Shown here in pieces: positions 25,901 through 35,024 of a stretch of 37,462 nt of DNA. This DNA is from Terriglobales bacterium. GTDB lineage: Bacteria; Acidobacteriota; Terriglobia; Terriglobales; Acidobacteriaceae. Below the pieces are notes generated by a model, which was not told the DNA's origin, did no database searches, and was given only the letters and a program-made list of their open reading frames with translations. The stretch is from positions 1-37,462 of the forward strand of contig JAATGG010000036.1 in NCBI GenBank assembly GCA_015654835.1. Reading direction: 5' to 3'. The first letter of the stretch is position 1, and each line of letters begins with the position of its first letter. The translations under genes were made by a program, and so were the position numbers.

Positions 25901-26530
25901 ATCGGTATTGGCGTTTGGCGCAGTTACGGCACCGGCCACAAGGGTGGTCAAAGAGGCAACGTTGCGACCATTTAGAGGCAGTTCGTTTACTTGCGATGTG
26001 CCGATCACCTGAGAGAGCGTACCGGTGGTAGTGTCGACCTGAACAGCCTCGGCATTAACCGTCACTGTCTCGGTTTCACTGCCTGCTTTCAGGCTGACGT
26101 TCGCTGTTACAGAAGCGTCCGCGCGAACCTCTAGCCCTGCCTCATAGAAGGCCGCAAATCCTGCATGGCTGGCAGAGATGCTGTACACGGAAGGCGCAAG
26201 CGATGGGAAGGTATAAGTGCCTTCTGCATTGGAGGTAGTTTTCAGCGCGACGCCCGTGCTGGTCTGTGTTGCCGTCACCTCCGCGTCTGGAATCACAGCC
26301 CCGGTCCCATCCGTTACCGTACCACTGATGCTGCCATATCCCTGGGCGATGGCTGCCTGAGTTGCCAAGAGGGCGCATACCATTGCAAACACGCCCAACA
26401 ACATGCCTTGCCTCATCGACTTCAATTTTTGGAACAAAGTCATGCTCGATCCTTTACTAAAAAAATGGCGGATCGGTGCCGGGACTTGGCCCGCATTCAT
26501 CTTTCCGATCTCAGTGAAATTAGCGTTCAT
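22991..26530 (-). CDS. Oar-like TonB-dependent receptor with N-terminal carboxypeptidase-regulatory domain
   Basis: 1179 residues from the ATG at 26528-26530, preceded by AGGAG at good spacing. An in-frame ATG at 26443 (residue 30), also with AGGA upstream, gives a more ordinary signal peptide (FQKLKSMRQGMLLGVFAMVC..., cleavage near AIAQ) and may be the true start. A CarboxypepD_reg-like beta-sandwich spans about residues 66-150 (GSISGTVTDGTGAVIPDAEV). The plug domain follows (NELPLNGRNVASLTTL, GGVVNIVTKSGSN). A large 22-strand barrel ends in an aromatic residue (LSLKLVF). Such receptors are abundant in Acidobacteria and import or bind large ligands at the outer membrane with TonB energy; no SusD-like lipoprotein is nearby. 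Context suggests pectic oligosaccharides as ligand. It is divergent from the rhamnose operon. Confidence 0.93.
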   Translation of the reverse strand: MNANFTEIGKMNAGQVPAPIRHFFSKGSSMTLFQKLKSMRQGMLLGVFAMVCALLATQAAIAQGYGSISGTVTDGTGAVIPDAEVTATQTSTGVALKTTSNAEGTYTFPSLAPSVYSISASHAGFAAFYEAGLEVRADASVTANVSLKAGSETETVTVNAEAVQVDTTTGTLSQVIGTSQVNELPLNGRNVASLTTLVAGAVTAPNANTDQGTTKTFPVVVPITANGTRVGQTNYLLDGGNNVDEYTNVNAPFPMPDALQEFSLQTSNYNAEYGQNAGGVVNIVTKSGSNKYHGDLFEYVRNRVFNAANYFSFVNGEKVVDPLKRNQFGGTFGGPVSVPHLFRSDKSFFFFGYQKTISHDIAANSTAATLPTAAQRAGNFAFTTPAGITPASPTFTSYCVKNPISGACYPYTANGGTSYTSQVPLNSYDPASAAASQAVLSHLPTGDANGNFIFRKPNIQNLSEYTGRFDQQVGSKDHIMAHYFYDSFNLGGVLDLTDLLTYQDTANITYHNAVIADTHTFSDHLLNNFIISYQHENSGRGPVSGAINMNDLGVNIWQPSFKQINEIQVGGTSTNSSSAFFDIGDNPTAIFLRNNYTLAEDLHWELRNHEITVGFHGEVSKLDINNDYRQPGLFQFDANGTNSAFASFLLGYMADLQQASGQFFNARGKFLGGYAQDSWKVNRRLTLNYGVRYEPFIPWHEMQGRMGGFSPSLYAAGTHSTLYPNAPAGLLFAGDPGFNADGVPHIYTHFMPRVGFAWDVMGTGKTSLRGGSGMFYDSRMSASFFNIFSNNSPFITNAEVKNVPFANPYVNTVNPFPAPQPPASSSAVPFQSFLTYDPTHGFQTPLMYAWNLALEQQVTGSLLARIAYVGTHGSHQWEDIELNPVYTAASAPTPAQVGLRVYQPAQLGTAGCTTLNCYPNAISEANTGGNTSYNSLQTSIEQRMKYGLTILANYTWSKALDDLPLGASATAVATNTSYVYPTYIPNFKGLDHGPSAFDHRNVASISYIYALPHTLKDAPAVVRYAINGWETTGLVQYRSGDSLTPTSGATNVSGTGQNQDRAVVVAGVNAYGGSPCATPTAPCVPFLNSAAFTTPADGGFGTVQKGSYIGPRYTDWDASLARKFNLTEVSYLQFRAEFFDVLNHTNFLDPNTSAGGSSFGRITGSNDPRIGQLSLKLVF

Positions 26531-26657
26531 TGGCTCTCCTCTGGAGCAGTTTTCCCATCGCATTAAGTCGTTTCACCCGCAAGCGCACGATTGTGCCAAC
26601 GAGTCGGTTGTGGAGCGCAAGAAACCGTTTGAGAAACATTTTCAAATCGGAAGGAGA

Positions 26658-26685
26658 TATATAACGGCGCCAAATGAACTGTCAA
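26658..26685 (-). promoter_or_regulatory. Sigma-70-type promoter for the TonB receptor
   Basis: On the minus strand a perfect TTGACA (26685-26680) is followed after 16 bases by TATATA (26663-26658). Transcription would start near 26650, giving a leader of about 120 bases before the ATG at 26530. It is the best consensus promoter I can see in the window. Confidence 0.55.
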
Positions 26686-26697
26686 TAGATTTTTTAT

Positions 26698-26742
26698 TAG
26701 AGAGATAAAATATCGACATTCTCTACTGATAAATCGATTTAT
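26698..26742. promoter_or_regulatory. Pair of palindromes upstream of the receptor promoter / rhamnose operon
   Basis: TAGAGA...TCTCTA (arms 26698-26703 and 26720-26725) and the perfect 14-bp ATAAATCGATTTAT (26729-26742). They sit just upstream of the receptor -35 and on the rhaB side, suitable for a regulator acting on both directions. The regulator is not identified in the window. Confidence 0.35.
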
Positions 26743-27085
26743 TTTCAATGATATAGAAGGTATTACCGTGGTTCTACTGAAAGCGGCTCCTGCTGCAAAA
26801 ACTAAGGACTTTGAACCATCGAGAGCGTTCCAATCAGGCTGGAATCTACATAAAAAATCAATACAAAAATACTTTCCTATGCGAAGTTTGCTGGGGTATG
26901 ATGGGTGTTTCATCCGCTTACCTGCGTCAGTAGATGACTCTGGAAACGATAGCGGCCGAAGGCGGTTGATTCTCTGCTGCTTTGGTCAACAACCAGGCAG
27001 AAGAGAGCCGCGGCATAGCAACGGTACGCTAGGCAGGAAGACAGAAAGATGTGGAAACAAGTTGACAGGGCTAGGCGGCGAAACC

Positions 27086-28573
27086 GTGCATTCTGAAATC
27101 GGCTTTTTCTCGCAGGCCCCATGTTGCGTGGCGGTGGATCTGGGTGCGGGCAGCGGACGAGTGATCGGCGGCCAGATTGTGGGTGGCGCCCTACGCCTTA
27201 GAGAGATAAACCGATTCCCAACTTCATTTGCGAAAGACATAAGTAGCGGCTACCTGTGCTGGGCCATTGATGAGATCGAGAAGCAGATTCGCCGGGGAAT
27301 CGGAGAGGTATCTTCGCAAGCCAATGTCTGCAGTGTGGGCGTTGACAGTTGGGGTGTCGATTATGTGCTGCTCGATGCTCGGTTGCAGCGTGTTGGAGCC
27401 GCTATTTGCTATCGCGATGCTCGTACGCAAAGCATGATGCAGAACGTAACATCTCATATCTCCGAGCCTGAGATTTATCGTCGAACGGGCATTCAGTTTC
27501 AGCCGTTCAACACGTTGTACCAATTGGCAGCCATGGCAGCGCAAGAACGAGCGTGGGTCGAGAAGACCCGTCATCTATTGATGATTCCCGATTATTTGCA
27601 TTATCGGATGTGCGGCGTTCTGTCGAATGAATATACCAACGCCACGACCACACAGCTCCTCAACCTGAGGGGCGAATGGGATGCGGATTTATTTGCAGCC
27701 GCCGGATTGAAAGAAATATGGATGCAGCCGCCGGTCGAGGCGGGCACAGTTCTAGGGGAGATGGCGCTCCGGGAAACGAAAGCCAAGGTCATTGCTCCGG
27801 CGAGCCACGACACGGCCTCGGCGGTGGTGGGAATCCCCTTCCAAGACCCGGGAGAAATCTTTCTCAGTTCCGGAACATGGTCGCTGATGGGCATGGAGAG
27901 TCTCAGCCCCTTTGCGTCAGAGCAGGCGAGGCACTGGAATTTCTCCAATGAAGGAGGTTTCGGGCGCCGTTACCGTGTACTGAAGAACATCATGGGGTTG
28001 TGGCTTCTGCAACGACTCTGCAGGGAGCTTCGAGTTAAAATCGACGATGCCTTTTTGAGCGCTGCCGCAGATGCTTCTCCGTGGCGTTCCATCGTGAATC
28101 CAGACGACGCGCGGTTCCTCAATCCCCCCTCCATGACAGAGGCAATTCGAGACTACTGCCACAATACCCGGCAACCTGTCCCCAAGTCTCCCGCTGAATA
28201 TGCTCGTGCTGCAATCGACAGCTTGGCGCTTTCGTATCGCATGGTCAAAGAACAGCTCGAATCTCTCTATGGACAGAGCCTCACGAGAATTCGCATCGTT
28301 GGGGGCGGGGCCAGAAACTATCTATTGAATCAGATGTGCGCCGACACTTGTCAACTTACCGTCAGTGCCGGGCCGGTCGAAGCTTCGGCTCTCGGCAATC
28401 TCTGCGCCCAGATGATAGCGCTCGGCGAGATTGGCGGACTGGATGAAGCGCGGGCTTTGATACGGCGCTCGATCGTAACAAACGAGTATCTGCCCCAGCA
28501 AGAAACACCAATCGAGATATGGAGACGATTTCGGCAATATATGGCAACCGATATTCAGGAGGGAGTTCGATGA
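27086..28573 (+). CDS. rhaB: L-rhamnulokinase
   Basis: 495 residues from a GTG at 27086 (AGGCGG seven bases upstream); E. coli RhaB is 489. The frame continues 106 codons upstream, but that part is not kinase-like and lacks a start with a ribosome site. The FGGY-family kinase opens with [77 protein letters not shown] and [14 protein letters not shown] all match the RhaB family. The C-terminal RIVGGGARN is the ATP/adenosine motif. It phosphorylates L-rhamnulose at O1 using ATP in the cytoplasm. First gene of the rhamnose operon; its TGA overlaps the next ATG (ATGA). Confidence 0.95.
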   Translation: MHSEIGFFSQAPCCVAVDLGAGSGRVIGGQIVGGALRLREINRFPTSFAKDISSGYLCWAIDEIEKQIRRGIGEVSSQANVCSVGVDSWGVDYVLLDARLQRVGAAICYRDARTQSMMQNVTSHISEPEIYRRTGIQFQPFNTLYQLAAMAAQERAWVEKTRHLLMIPDYLHYRMCGVLSNEYTNATTTQLLNLRGEWDADLFAAAGLKEIWMQPPVEAGTVLGEMALRETKAKVIAPASHDTASAVVGIPFQDPGEIFLSSGTWSLMGMESLSPFASEQARHWNFSNEGGFGRRYRVLKNIMGLWLLQRLCRELRVKIDDAFLSAAADASPWRSIVNPDDARFLNPPSMTEAIRDYCHNTRQPVPKSPAEYARAAIDSLALSYRMVKEQLESLYGQSLTRIRIVGGGARNYLLNQMCADTCQLTVSAGPVEASALGNLCAQMIALGEIGGLDEARALIRRSIVTNEYLPQQETPIEIWRRFRQYMATDIQEGVR

Positions 28574-29841
28574 GGAACGCCACACAAAATATTCACACCG
28601 CTTATGGTTTCGCCAAAGAGCGCTACGCCGCAATGGGAGTGGACACCGAAGAGGTGCTTCTCAAACTGGATCGGATTCCCATCTCCATTCACTGCTGGCA
28701 GGGCGATGATGTTCGCGGCTTTGAAAATCCCGACGGAGAGTTAACCGGGGGAATCCAGACCAGCGGCAATTATCCTGGGCGTGCGCGAAATGCCGAGGAA
28801 CTGCGCGCCGATCTGGAACTCGCTCTGGCGCAAATTCCAGGCAGAAAGCGTATCAACCTACACGCTATCTATCTTGAGTCGGCTACCCCGGTAGAACGCA
28901 ACGCAATTGAGCCACAGAACTTTCAGCGATGGGTGGAATGGGCCAAAGTGCATGACCTTGGCTTGGATTTCAATCCGACCTGCTTTTCGCATCGCTTGAG
29001 CGATCAAAATCTTACGTTGAGCCATCCGGATGCCGCAATTCGCCGCTTCTGGATTGAGCACTGTATCGCAAGCAGAAAGATCAGCGAGTATTTTGGAGAA
29101 CAACTCGGCACACCGGCGGTCATGAATATCTGGATTCCCGATGGATATAAGGATCAACCGGCAGACAGATATCTGCCAAGAGAAAGGCTCATGAAGGCAC
29201 TGGACGAGATCACGTCCGCCGCGATTGGGAACCATCATAAGGTTGCAGTCGAAGGCAAGCTTTTCGGAATCGGTGCGGAGAGCTATACGGTCGGTTCCAA
29301 CGATTTCTACCTCGCCTATGCTGCAACTCGTAAGATCTTGCTGTGCCTGGATGCAGGACATTTCCATCCCACGGAAGACGTCGCCGATAAAATTTCTACG
29401 GCATTGCTCTATTTGGATGAAATATTGTTGCACGTTTCGCGGCCGGTACATTGGGATTCCGATCATGTCGTATTGCTTGACGACGCGACGCTCGACATTG
29501 CGCGTGAAGTTGTGCGAGGCGACGCCCTGTCGCGCGTGCACCTGGGACTCGATTTTTTCGATGCCAGCATCAATCGTGTTGCGGCATGGGTTATCGGCAC
29601 CCGTAACATGCGAAAGGCATTGCTGCTCGCGCTCCTTCAACCGACTACAAAGTTGATCGAGGCTGAGAAACAGTGGGACGGAACAACGCGCATGGCCCTC
29701 TTTGAAGAACAAAAATCTCTCCCATGGTCATCCGTATGGGAGTTCTATTGTGCCAGCAAGGAGATGCCCGTCGGAATCGAGTGGTTGGACAAGGTGCGAA
29801 CCTATGAAGCGGATGTTTTAACCAAGCGCAGGAGAACATAA
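28570..29841 (+). CDS. rhaA: L-rhamnose isomerase
   Basis: 423 residues (E. coli RhaA 419). The ATG at 28570 follows AGGAGGGAG and overlaps the rhaB stop. The N-terminal segment [20 protein letters not shown] and [17 protein letters not shown] are near-invariant in RhaA. Further metal-site strands are [37 protein letters not shown] and [11 protein letters not shown]. It converts L-rhamnose to L-rhamnulose using divalent metals. It belongs to the E. coli-type RhaA, not the shorter RhaI type. Stop overlaps the rhaD ATG by one base (TAATG), so rhaB-rhaA-rhaD are translationally coupled. Confidence 0.97.
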   Translation: MRNATQNIHTAYGFAKERYAAMGVDTEEVLLKLDRIPISIHCWQGDDVRGFENPDGELTGGIQTSGNYPGRARNAEELRADLELALAQIPGRKRINLHAIYLESATPVERNAIEPQNFQRWVEWAKVHDLGLDFNPTCFSHRLSDQNLTLSHPDAAIRRFWIEHCIASRKISEYFGEQLGTPAVMNIWIPDGYKDQPADRYLPRERLMKALDEITSAAIGNHHKVAVEGKLFGIGAESYTVGSNDFYLAYAATRKILLCLDAGHFHPTEDVADKISTALLYLDEILLHVSRPVHWDSDHVVLLDDATLDIAREVVRGDALSRVHLGLDFFDASINRVAAWVIGTRNMRKALLLALLQPTTKLIEAEKQWDGTTRMALFEEQKSLPWSSVWEFYCASKEMPVGIEWLDKVRTYEADVLTKRRRT

Positions 29842-30680
29842 TGACGCTGCCAATCGAAGAATCGTGGTTTGTCCGTGGTATGGTGAAGGCCACCGCCGAT
29901 ATGTGGTTAAAGGGCTGGGACGAGCGGAATGGCGGCAACGTCAGCCTGCGTGTATTTTCAGAAGACTTGGATCCCTGTCGGCAGAGCCTGACTGGAGACC
30001 GCACGGTTCCCATTGGGGAGACTGTCGCCGAGTTGGCCGGGCAATACTTTCTCGTGACAGGCTCGGGGAAATATTTCCGCAATGTGCAACTTGATCCAGA
30101 AGAAAATCTGGGCCTGATCGAGATTGCTCCTGATGGAAAATCGGCGTGTATTCTGTGGGGTTTGCGAGGAAATGGCGTACCAACTTCCGAGTTATCGGCA
30201 CATCTTAAATCTCATCGTTCGCGCCAGTGTGTCACCAAGGGAACAAGCAGAGTCATCATGCACTGCCATGCAACAAATATCATTGCGCTCTCTTACGTTC
30301 TCGATCTCTCCGCCGCGGCACTTACGCGCGCGTTATGGGAAATGAGCACCGAGTGCCTGGTCGTTTTCCCAGATGGAATCGGTGTTTTGCCGTGGATGGT
30401 TCCGGGGACTGTCGCAATCGGCGAAGCCACATCAACTGCGATGCAAAAGCATTCGCTGGTTCTGTGGCCATTTCATGGAATATTCGGGTCGGGAGCTACG
30501 CTGGATGAAGCCTTTGGCTTGATCGATACGGCAGAGAAAGCTTCTGAAGTCCTGGTAAAGGTGCTATCGATGGGCGGAAAGAAGCAGTCCATTACAACAC
30601 AGCAACTCAAAGATCTTGGAGCACGGTTTCAGGTGAACCCCATGCCCGAGGCGCTCGCAGTCGAGAAGTGGATTTCCTAG
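29841..30680 (+). CDS. rhaD: L-rhamnulose-1-phosphate aldolase
   Basis: 279 residues, class II aldolase/adducin family. RNGGNVSLR and [12 protein letters not shown] form the phosphate site. The Zn ligands fall at H141 and H143 (MHCHATN) and H212 (PFHGIFGSG), with catalytic E117 (TSELSAH), at the same numbers as in E. coli RhaD. It cleaves L-rhamnulose-1-phosphate to dihydroxyacetone phosphate and L-lactaldehyde. The ATG overlaps the rhaA stop. Downstream, a 102-base gap with a hairpin leads to the lactaldehyde reductase gene. Confidence 0.97.
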   Translation: MTLPIEESWFVRGMVKATADMWLKGWDERNGGNVSLRVFSEDLDPCRQSLTGDRTVPIGETVAELAGQYFLVTGSGKYFRNVQLDPEENLGLIEIAPDGKSACILWGLRGNGVPTSELSAHLKSHRSRQCVTKGTSRVIMHCHATNIIALSYVLDLSAAALTRALWEMSTECLVVFPDGIGVLPWMVPGTVAIGEATSTAMQKHSLVLWPFHGIFGSGATLDEAFGLIDTAEKASEVLVKVLSMGGKKQSITTQQLKDLGARFQVNPMPEALAVEKWIS

Positions 30681-30699
30681 CGTACCCGCTATCACGGCC

Positions 30700-30735
30700 A
30701 CCATGTCCCGCTGTGTGCTCACATCGAGACATGGT
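30700..30735 (+). repeat. Intercistronic hairpin rhaD-fucO
   Basis: Perfect 8-bp inverted repeat ACCATGTC / GACATGGT with a 20-base loop in the gap between rhaD stop and fucO start. No T-run. Possible RNA-processing or expression-tuning element. Confidence 0.35.
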
Positions 30736-30782
30736 CGGTTCCGGGCCGATGGTAAGAGCCAGGAGCACGAGGAGAAAAGTCG

Positions 30783-31934
30783 ATGTCGTTTACGCTTGCA
30801 TTGCCCCGTCTCAGTTTGAGCGGCGAAAGTGCAGTCTGTGATGCGGTTGCCATGTTGGAGCAGCAGGGCGTTCGCAGCGCGCTAGTGCTTACGGACAAGA
30901 TAGTTCGTGGGCTCGATGGCGGAAAACTGTTATTTTCTACGCTTGAGAAACACCATATCTCTTTTAATACATTCGACGCGATCGATCCTAATCCAACAAC
31001 CCAGACTGTGGATGCGGCATTCGCAGAATTTCGTAGGCTTTTACCGGACGCCGTGATTGCTCTCGGCGGGGGAAGCGTCATCGACACGGCTAAAGCCGTG
31101 CGCATACTTTCAGCCAATCCTGGCCCCATCTCCCTTTATGAAGGAGTGCACCACGGCTTGAAAACCGGCAGGATCATGCTGGTGGCCATCAGCACGACCT
31201 CTGGCACGGCAGCGGAAGTGACAAGCAACGCCGTCATCACCGACGTATCCCGTCATGTCAAGATGGTCATCATCAGCCATGCCAACCTCCCAGATATTGC
31301 CGTCAACGATCCGCTGGTATTGATGTCGATGCCGCCCGCAATTACCGCAAGTACGGGTATGGATGCACTAACTCATGCTATCGAGGCATATGTCTCCAAG
31401 GGAGCACATCCTCTTACTGATCCCACCGCTCTTGAGGCTATTCGTGTGATCACACATTGGCTACCGATTGCCTATGATGACGGACACGATCAAAAAGCAA
31501 GAGAGATGATGGCCCACGGACAATTCTTGGCGGGAATGGCTTTCAACAGCGCGGGCTTGGGGTGCGTACACTCATTGGCGCATCAACCGGGTGCTACGCA
31601 TAACCTCGCGCACGGCGTTTGCAATGCAATTCTTCTTCCTGTCGTTGAGGAATTCAATCGGGTGGAGGCAATTTCCCGCTTTGCAGACATAGCCAAAGCC
31701 ATGGGCATCAATATACAGTCGATGAGCGAGAAAGATGCCTCTGTGGAGGCAATTGCAGCGATTCGGCGACTGTCTAAACGGGTGGGAATTCCGCCTAGCT
31801 TCAAGATCTTTGGAATCATGGAAAAGGACATAGAGGCGTGGATCGCTCCGGCGTTGCGTGACCCTTGCACGCCGGCAAATCCTCGAACTCTGAGTCCAGA
31901 CGATGTTCGGCGACTGTATAAGTCGGCACTCTAA
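30783..31934 (+). CDS. fucO: Lactaldehyde reductase / iron-dependent alcohol dehydrogenase
   Basis: 383 residues (FucO 382-383), iron-containing alcohol dehydrogenase family III. The ATG follows GGAGAAAAG. The NAD site has [10 protein letters not shown] (95-104) and [16 protein letters not shown]. Iron ligands correspond to D194, H198, H263 and H277 in [18 protein letters not shown] and THNLAHG. It should reduce L-lactaldehyde from the RhaD reaction to L-1,2-propanediol with NADH, as in E. coli fucose/rhamnose fermentation; under oxygen the aldehyde may instead be oxidised by enzymes elsewhere. Placement directly after rhaD supports this over other alcohol substrates. Confidence 0.92.
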   Translation: MSFTLALPRLSLSGESAVCDAVAMLEQQGVRSALVLTDKIVRGLDGGKLLFSTLEKHHISFNTFDAIDPNPTTQTVDAAFAEFRRLLPDAVIALGGGSVIDTAKAVRILSANPGPISLYEGVHHGLKTGRIMLVAISTTSGTAAEVTSNAVITDVSRHVKMVIISHANLPDIAVNDPLVLMSMPPAITASTGMDALTHAIEAYVSKGAHPLTDPTALEAIRVITHWLPIAYDDGHDQKAREMMAHGQFLAGMAFNSAGLGCVHSLAHQPGATHNLAHGVCNAILLPVVEEFNRVEAISRFADIAKAMGINIQSMSEKDASVEAIAAIRRLSKRVGIPPSFKIFGIMEKDIEAWIAPALRDPCTPANPRTLSPDDVRRLYKSAL

Positions 31935-31947
31935 GCCGGATCAGGAA

Positions 31948-31984
31948 TACGCCGCAGGCAGCGAGTTTATGCACCTGCGGCGTA
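31948..31984 (+). repeat. Intercistronic hairpin fucO-rhaT
   Basis: Perfect 11-bp inverted repeat TACGCCGCAGG / CCTGCGGCGTA with a 15-base loop, 13 bases after the fucO stop and ending 15 bases before the rhaT ATG. GC-rich and stable; no T-run. It may attenuate rhaT or protect the upstream mRNA. Confidence 0.45.
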
Positions 31985-31999
31985 GGGAAGAGGAAACGA

Positions 32000-33031
32000 A
32001 TGCCAGCCATACTTGCTGGGATCGGATGGCACATGGTTGGCGCAGCGTCTGCTGCTTCGTTTTATGCGCCCATCGCTAAAGTCAAGAAATGGTCGTGGGA
32101 AACAACCTGGTCGATAGCCGGTATCTTCTCCTGGATCTTGCTTCCACTCTGCGTAAGCTTCATCCTGCTTCCAGACCTTCGCTCCTTCTATCTCTCTGTC
32201 GATTCCTCTGTGCTGTGGAGAAGCTTCCTTTTCGGATGTATGTGGGGAATTGGAAATGTGAATTACGGTCTGGCGATGCGGTATTTGGGAATGTCTCTCG
32301 GCATTGGCGTCGCAATCGGAGTCACCCTGGTAGTAGGCACGCTGATGCCGCCAATTCTGCACGGACAGTATAGAGAGTTGCTGGCAACCAAGAGCGGCCT
32401 CTTCACCATGGCGGGCATATTGGTTGCGCTCATCGGCGTGGCGCTTGTCTCGTATGCAGGACATCTAAAAGACAGACGCATCTCCGCAGGCACACGTGAC
32501 TTTCATTTGAAGCGAGGTCTTATTGTCGCCACAATGTGCGGTGTGTTCTCCTCTGGAATGTCGTTCGCGATCGACGCTGCAGAGCCGATGAAAGCGTCTG
32601 CAATTCATTTAGGCGTAAATCCCCTCTATGCCGCACTCCCAAGCTACGTCGTCATCATGGGTGGCGGTGCACTGATCAATCTAAGCTATTGTTTTATCCG
32701 ACTGGCGTTGAAGGCGAATCTCTCACTCCAGCGCGATCTATCTCAACCCAGCGGGATCGTCCTTAAGAATGGATGTCTCGCCGCTGCGGGCGGAACGATG
32801 TGGTACTTTCAGTTCTTCTTTTATGCCTGGGGTGCGGCAAATATTCCACAGCATATTTCTTACGTGAATTGGATGTTACATATGAGCGGCTATGTTCTCT
32901 GCGGGGGCCTTGTCGGGATGATGCTTGGCGAGTGGATGGAAGCAGGTGGCAAGCCCCTTTGCCTGCAGTGCGCAGGTATGGCTGTGATTATTGTGGCTGC
33001 TAATTTAGTAGGACTCGGGATGGCATCTTAG
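32000..33031 (+). CDS. rhaT: L-rhamnose:proton symporter
   Basis: 343 residues (E. coli RhaT 344). About ten hydrophobic helices. Family segments seen: [19 protein letters not shown] at the N-terminus, [38 protein letters not shown], and [18 protein letters not shown] near the C-terminus. It belongs to the RhaT (DMT superfamily) and brings L-rhamnose through the inner membrane with protons. The ATG follows AGAGGAAA. It ends the rhamnose gene set: isomerase, kinase, aldolase, reductase and importer are all in line, so released rhamnose can be used without further genes except a mutarotase, which is not seen here. Confidence 0.96.
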   Translation: MPAILAGIGWHMVGAASAASFYAPIAKVKKWSWETTWSIAGIFSWILLPLCVSFILLPDLRSFYLSVDSSVLWRSFLFGCMWGIGNVNYGLAMRYLGMSLGIGVAIGVTLVVGTLMPPILHGQYRELLATKSGLFTMAGILVALIGVALVSYAGHLKDRRISAGTRDFHLKRGLIVATMCGVFSSGMSFAIDAAEPMKASAIHLGVNPLYAALPSYVVIMGGGALINLSYCFIRLALKANLSLQRDLSQPSGIVLKNGCLAAAGGTMWYFQFFFYAWGAANIPQHISYVNWMLHMSGYVLCGGLVGMMLGEWMEAGGKPLCLQCAGMAVIIVAANLVGLGMAS

Positions 33032-33107
33032 GGTCCTTTCATGCAGCCGCACCCTATTCATAATGACAGAAGAAAAATGTTTTTCTTTACTTGAAAGGCC
33101 ATATGTA

Positions 33108-33136
33108 TTGTTGCTTGCAGAGTAGAAGTGTATTCT
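33108..33136 (+). promoter_or_regulatory. Candidate promoter of the uronate operon
   Basis: TTGTTG (33108-33113), 17-base spacer, TATTCT (33131-33136). Both boxes are imperfect, but a GntR-type palindrome begins directly after the -10 box, over the expected start point, which supports the assignment. It would separate kdgK-eda-uxaA-uxaB from the rhamnose genes. Confidence 0.4.
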
Positions 33137-33163
33137 AGTGGTCAGACCACTCAAAAAGTGGTC
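33137..33163. promoter_or_regulatory. FadR/GntR-type operator with extra half-site
   Basis: AGTGGTC-A-GACCACT (33137-33151) is a perfect 15-bp palindrome containing TGGTCnGACCA, the form recognised by FadR-subfamily GntR regulators, including uronate and lactate regulators (established). A further direct half-site AGTGGTC lies exactly 20 bases from the first (33157-33163). It overlaps the likely transcription start of the uronate genes. The cognate regulator is outside the window. Confidence 0.6.
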
Positions 33164-33261
33164 GACATGAATCATAGGCTCGGCCGTTATCTACGCCGTC
33201 CGATCTCAGAGAAAAATTCCGGCGTAAATTCGAACAAGAATCGCATTTGAGGGAAATGAAC

Positions 33262-34353
33262 ATGCTGCACGTCAGGCCAGAAAAAGAGTGCCGCTGGGAC
33301 ATTGTCAGTCTGGGAGAAGTAATGTTGCGCTTCGATCCAAGAGACCGGCGAATAGCGACAACGAGGTCCTTCGATGTCTCCGAAGGTGGCGGCGAATACA
33401 ACGTAGCTCGGGGCTTGAAACGGTGCTTCGGATATAGAGCAGCCATCGTAACGGCGCTCGCAGACAATCCGGTGGGACGCCTGCTTGAGGACCTCATGTA
33501 TCAAGGAGGCGTCGACCAGTCTTTGGTCCAATGGGTAGAATACGACGGAGTCGGCCGCTCTGTTCGTAATGGACTTAACTTTACCGAGCGAGGCTTTGGC
33601 GTACGTGCCGCACTCGGCTGCTCCGACAGGGGCCACACCGCAATCGCTCAACTTAGACCTGGAACGATCGATTGGGACGATCTTTTTTGCCGTTCAGGAG
33701 TCAGGTGGCTTCACACAGGAGGCATCTTCTGTGCCCTGTCCGAGTCTGCTCCTGAAGTTGCGATGGAAGCGATGGCGTCTGCAAAGCGCCATGGCGTCAT
33801 CGTCTCCTATGACCTAAACTATCGCGACTCGCTCTGGAAAGCCGTGGGCGGAAAAGAGAAGGCCCAAGCTGTCAATCGCTCGTTAGCGCCTTATGTCGAT
33901 GTGATGCTCGGCAACGAAGAAGACTTCTCCGCAGCGCTGGGATTTGCCGTGCAGGGAGTAGATGAAGATATTTCCGGCTTTGAAGTAGCGAACTTCCAAG
34001 CAATGATTCATGAAGTGATCCTCGAGTTTCCATTTCAAGTTGTCGCGACTACGCTGCGCGTTGCGAAGACCGCCAGTCGCAACGATTGGGGAGCAATCTG
34101 CTATGCGGATGGAGAGTTTTATTCAGCGGCCAGCCGCCCGGATCTCGAAATATATGACCGTGTAGGTGGTGGTGACTCGTTCGCCTCCGGATTGATTCAC
34201 GGCTTTCTGTCCGGCAACGGACCTCAATATGCGGTTGAATGCGGAGCGGCCCACGGCGCATTAGCAATGACTACGCCTGGAGATACAACAATGGCAACTT
34301 TAAGCGAAGTTGAGCGTGTCATGAAGGGCAGAACTGCCCGCGTGTTGCGCTAA
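33262..34353 (+). CDS. kdgK: 2-keto-3-deoxygluconate kinase (PfkB family)
   Basis: 363 residues from the ATG at 33262, chosen because GAGGGAA lies eight bases upstream; an ATG two codons earlier and a TTG five codons earlier are in frame. PfkB-family ribokinase fold: WDIVSLGEVMLRFDP opens the Rossmann core, FDVSEGGGEYNVARGL is the substrate lid, VSYDLNYRDSLW is the conserved YDxNxR segment, and DRVGGGDSFASGLIHGF holds catalytic Asp305. It phosphorylates 2-keto-3-deoxygluconate to KDPG. Gene order with KDPG aldolase and altronate dehydratase supports this over other sugars. An insert at about residues 220-240 (GVDEDISGFEVANF) is somewhat long. Another PfkB specificity remains possible. Confidence 0.9.
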   Translation: MLHVRPEKECRWDIVSLGEVMLRFDPRDRRIATTRSFDVSEGGGEYNVARGLKRCFGYRAAIVTALADNPVGRLLEDLMYQGGVDQSLVQWVEYDGVGRSVRNGLNFTERGFGVRAALGCSDRGHTAIAQLRPGTIDWDDLFCRSGVRWLHTGGIFCALSESAPEVAMEAMASAKRHGVIVSYDLNYRDSLWKAVGGKEKAQAVNRSLAPYVDVMLGNEEDFSAALGFAVQGVDEDISGFEVANFQAMIHEVILEFPFQVVATTLRVAKTASRNDWGAICYADGEFYSAASRPDLEIYDRVGGGDSFASGLIHGFLSGNGPQYAVECGAAHGALAMTTPGDTTMATLSEVERVMKGRTARVLR

Positions 34354-34371
34354 AAAGGGAGAGATAGGCAT

Positions 34372-35022
34372 ATGGATAAGTCACAGGTCCTTGAACAGAT
34401 AAGGGGAATTGGAATATTGCCGGTATTGCGCGCAAGCTCGGTGACCCAGGCGCTCGCGATTGCAGAGGCCATCATGGCTGGGGGAATCACAGCGATCGAA
34501 GTCACGATGACCGTGCCGGGAGCCATCGAAGTAATGCACTCTCTTGCAGAGAAGGCAGGAGGCAGCCTTCTTATCGGAGCCGGCAGCGTACTCGATCCGG
34601 AAACGGCGCGTGCCTGTCTGCTGGCAGGTGCCCAGTTTATTGTGAGTCCGGCACTCAACATCAAGACTATTGAAATGTGCAAGCGTTATGGCGTTGCCGT
34701 ATTTCCAGGTGCCTTAACCCCGACCGAAGTGCTCACTGCATGGCAGGCCGGTGCGGATGCAGTGAAGGTGTTCCCTTGCAGTTCAGTCGGGGGCGCGAAA
34801 TATCTAAAAGCACTCAAAGCTCCCATGCCGCAATTGCAATTGATTCCTACCGGCGGCGTTTCGCTCACTACGGCAGAAGACTTTCTTCTTGCAGGAGCTT
34901 TCGCCCTCCGCGTTGGAGGTGACTTGGTCAACAGCAACGCGACTACGGAAGCCGAGTTTAATGCAATCACGGAAGACGCGAAGAAGTATCTGGCAATCAT
35001 ACGAAAAGTCAGAAATTCATAG
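34372..35022 (+). CDS. eda: KDPG (2-keto-3-deoxy-6-phosphogluconate) aldolase
   Basis: 216 residues, a standard length for class I KDPG/KHG aldolases. The ATG follows GGGAGAG with ten bases spacing. ILPVLRASS, GGITAIEVTMTVPGA (catalytic Glu), LIGAGSVLD, FIVSPALN, FPGALTPTEV and the Schiff-base Lys at residue 132 in DAVKVFPCS are all in place, with PTGGVSL near the C-terminus for phosphate. It splits KDPG into pyruvate and glyceraldehyde-3-phosphate. The gene starts 18 bases after kdgK; a hairpin follows before uxaA. Confidence 0.96.
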   Translation: MDKSQVLEQIRGIGILPVLRASSVTQALAIAEAIMAGGITAIEVTMTVPGAIEVMHSLAEKAGGSLLIGAGSVLDPETARACLLAGAQFIVSPALNIKTIEMCKRYGVAVFPGALTPTEVLTAWQAGADAVKVFPCSSVGGAKYLKALKAPMPQLQLIPTGGVSLTTAEDFLLAGAFALRVGGDLVNSNATTEAEFNAITEDAKKYLAIIRKVRNS

Positions 35023-35024
35023 GC

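Larger units (their letters stand above)
26531..27085. other. Divergent regulatory region between TonB receptor and rhamnose operon
   Basis: No gene is convincing here. The rhaB frame is open through its right part, but the encoded residues are not kinase-like. Seen: a strong minus-strand sigma-70 promoter (26658-26685), a perfect 14-bp palindrome ATAAATC-GATTTAT at 26729-26742, and an inverted repeat TAGAGA/TCTCTA (26698-26703 and 26720-26725). A TATGAT at 26897-26902 is a possible plus-strand -10 with only a weak -35. The 26640-26770 part is strikingly AT-rich compared with the coding flanks. Confidence 0.55.

Noticed and set aside
26651..26688. AAGGAGATATA resembling a strong ribosome site followed by a four-codon ORF (ATG at 26674)
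   Set aside because: The spacing to the ATG (17 bases) is too long, and the same bases form the minus-strand -10 region of the receptor promoter; likely coincidence.
26768..27085. 106-codon N-terminal extension of rhamnulokinase
   Set aside because: The residues are not kinase-like, the first ATP-site motif lies just after the GTG at 27086, and family length fits the short form.
33070..33087. AAGAAAAA/TTTTTCTT palindrome after rhaT
   Set aside because: Only A/T pairs with one G/C per arm and a 2-base loop; too weak to call a terminator.
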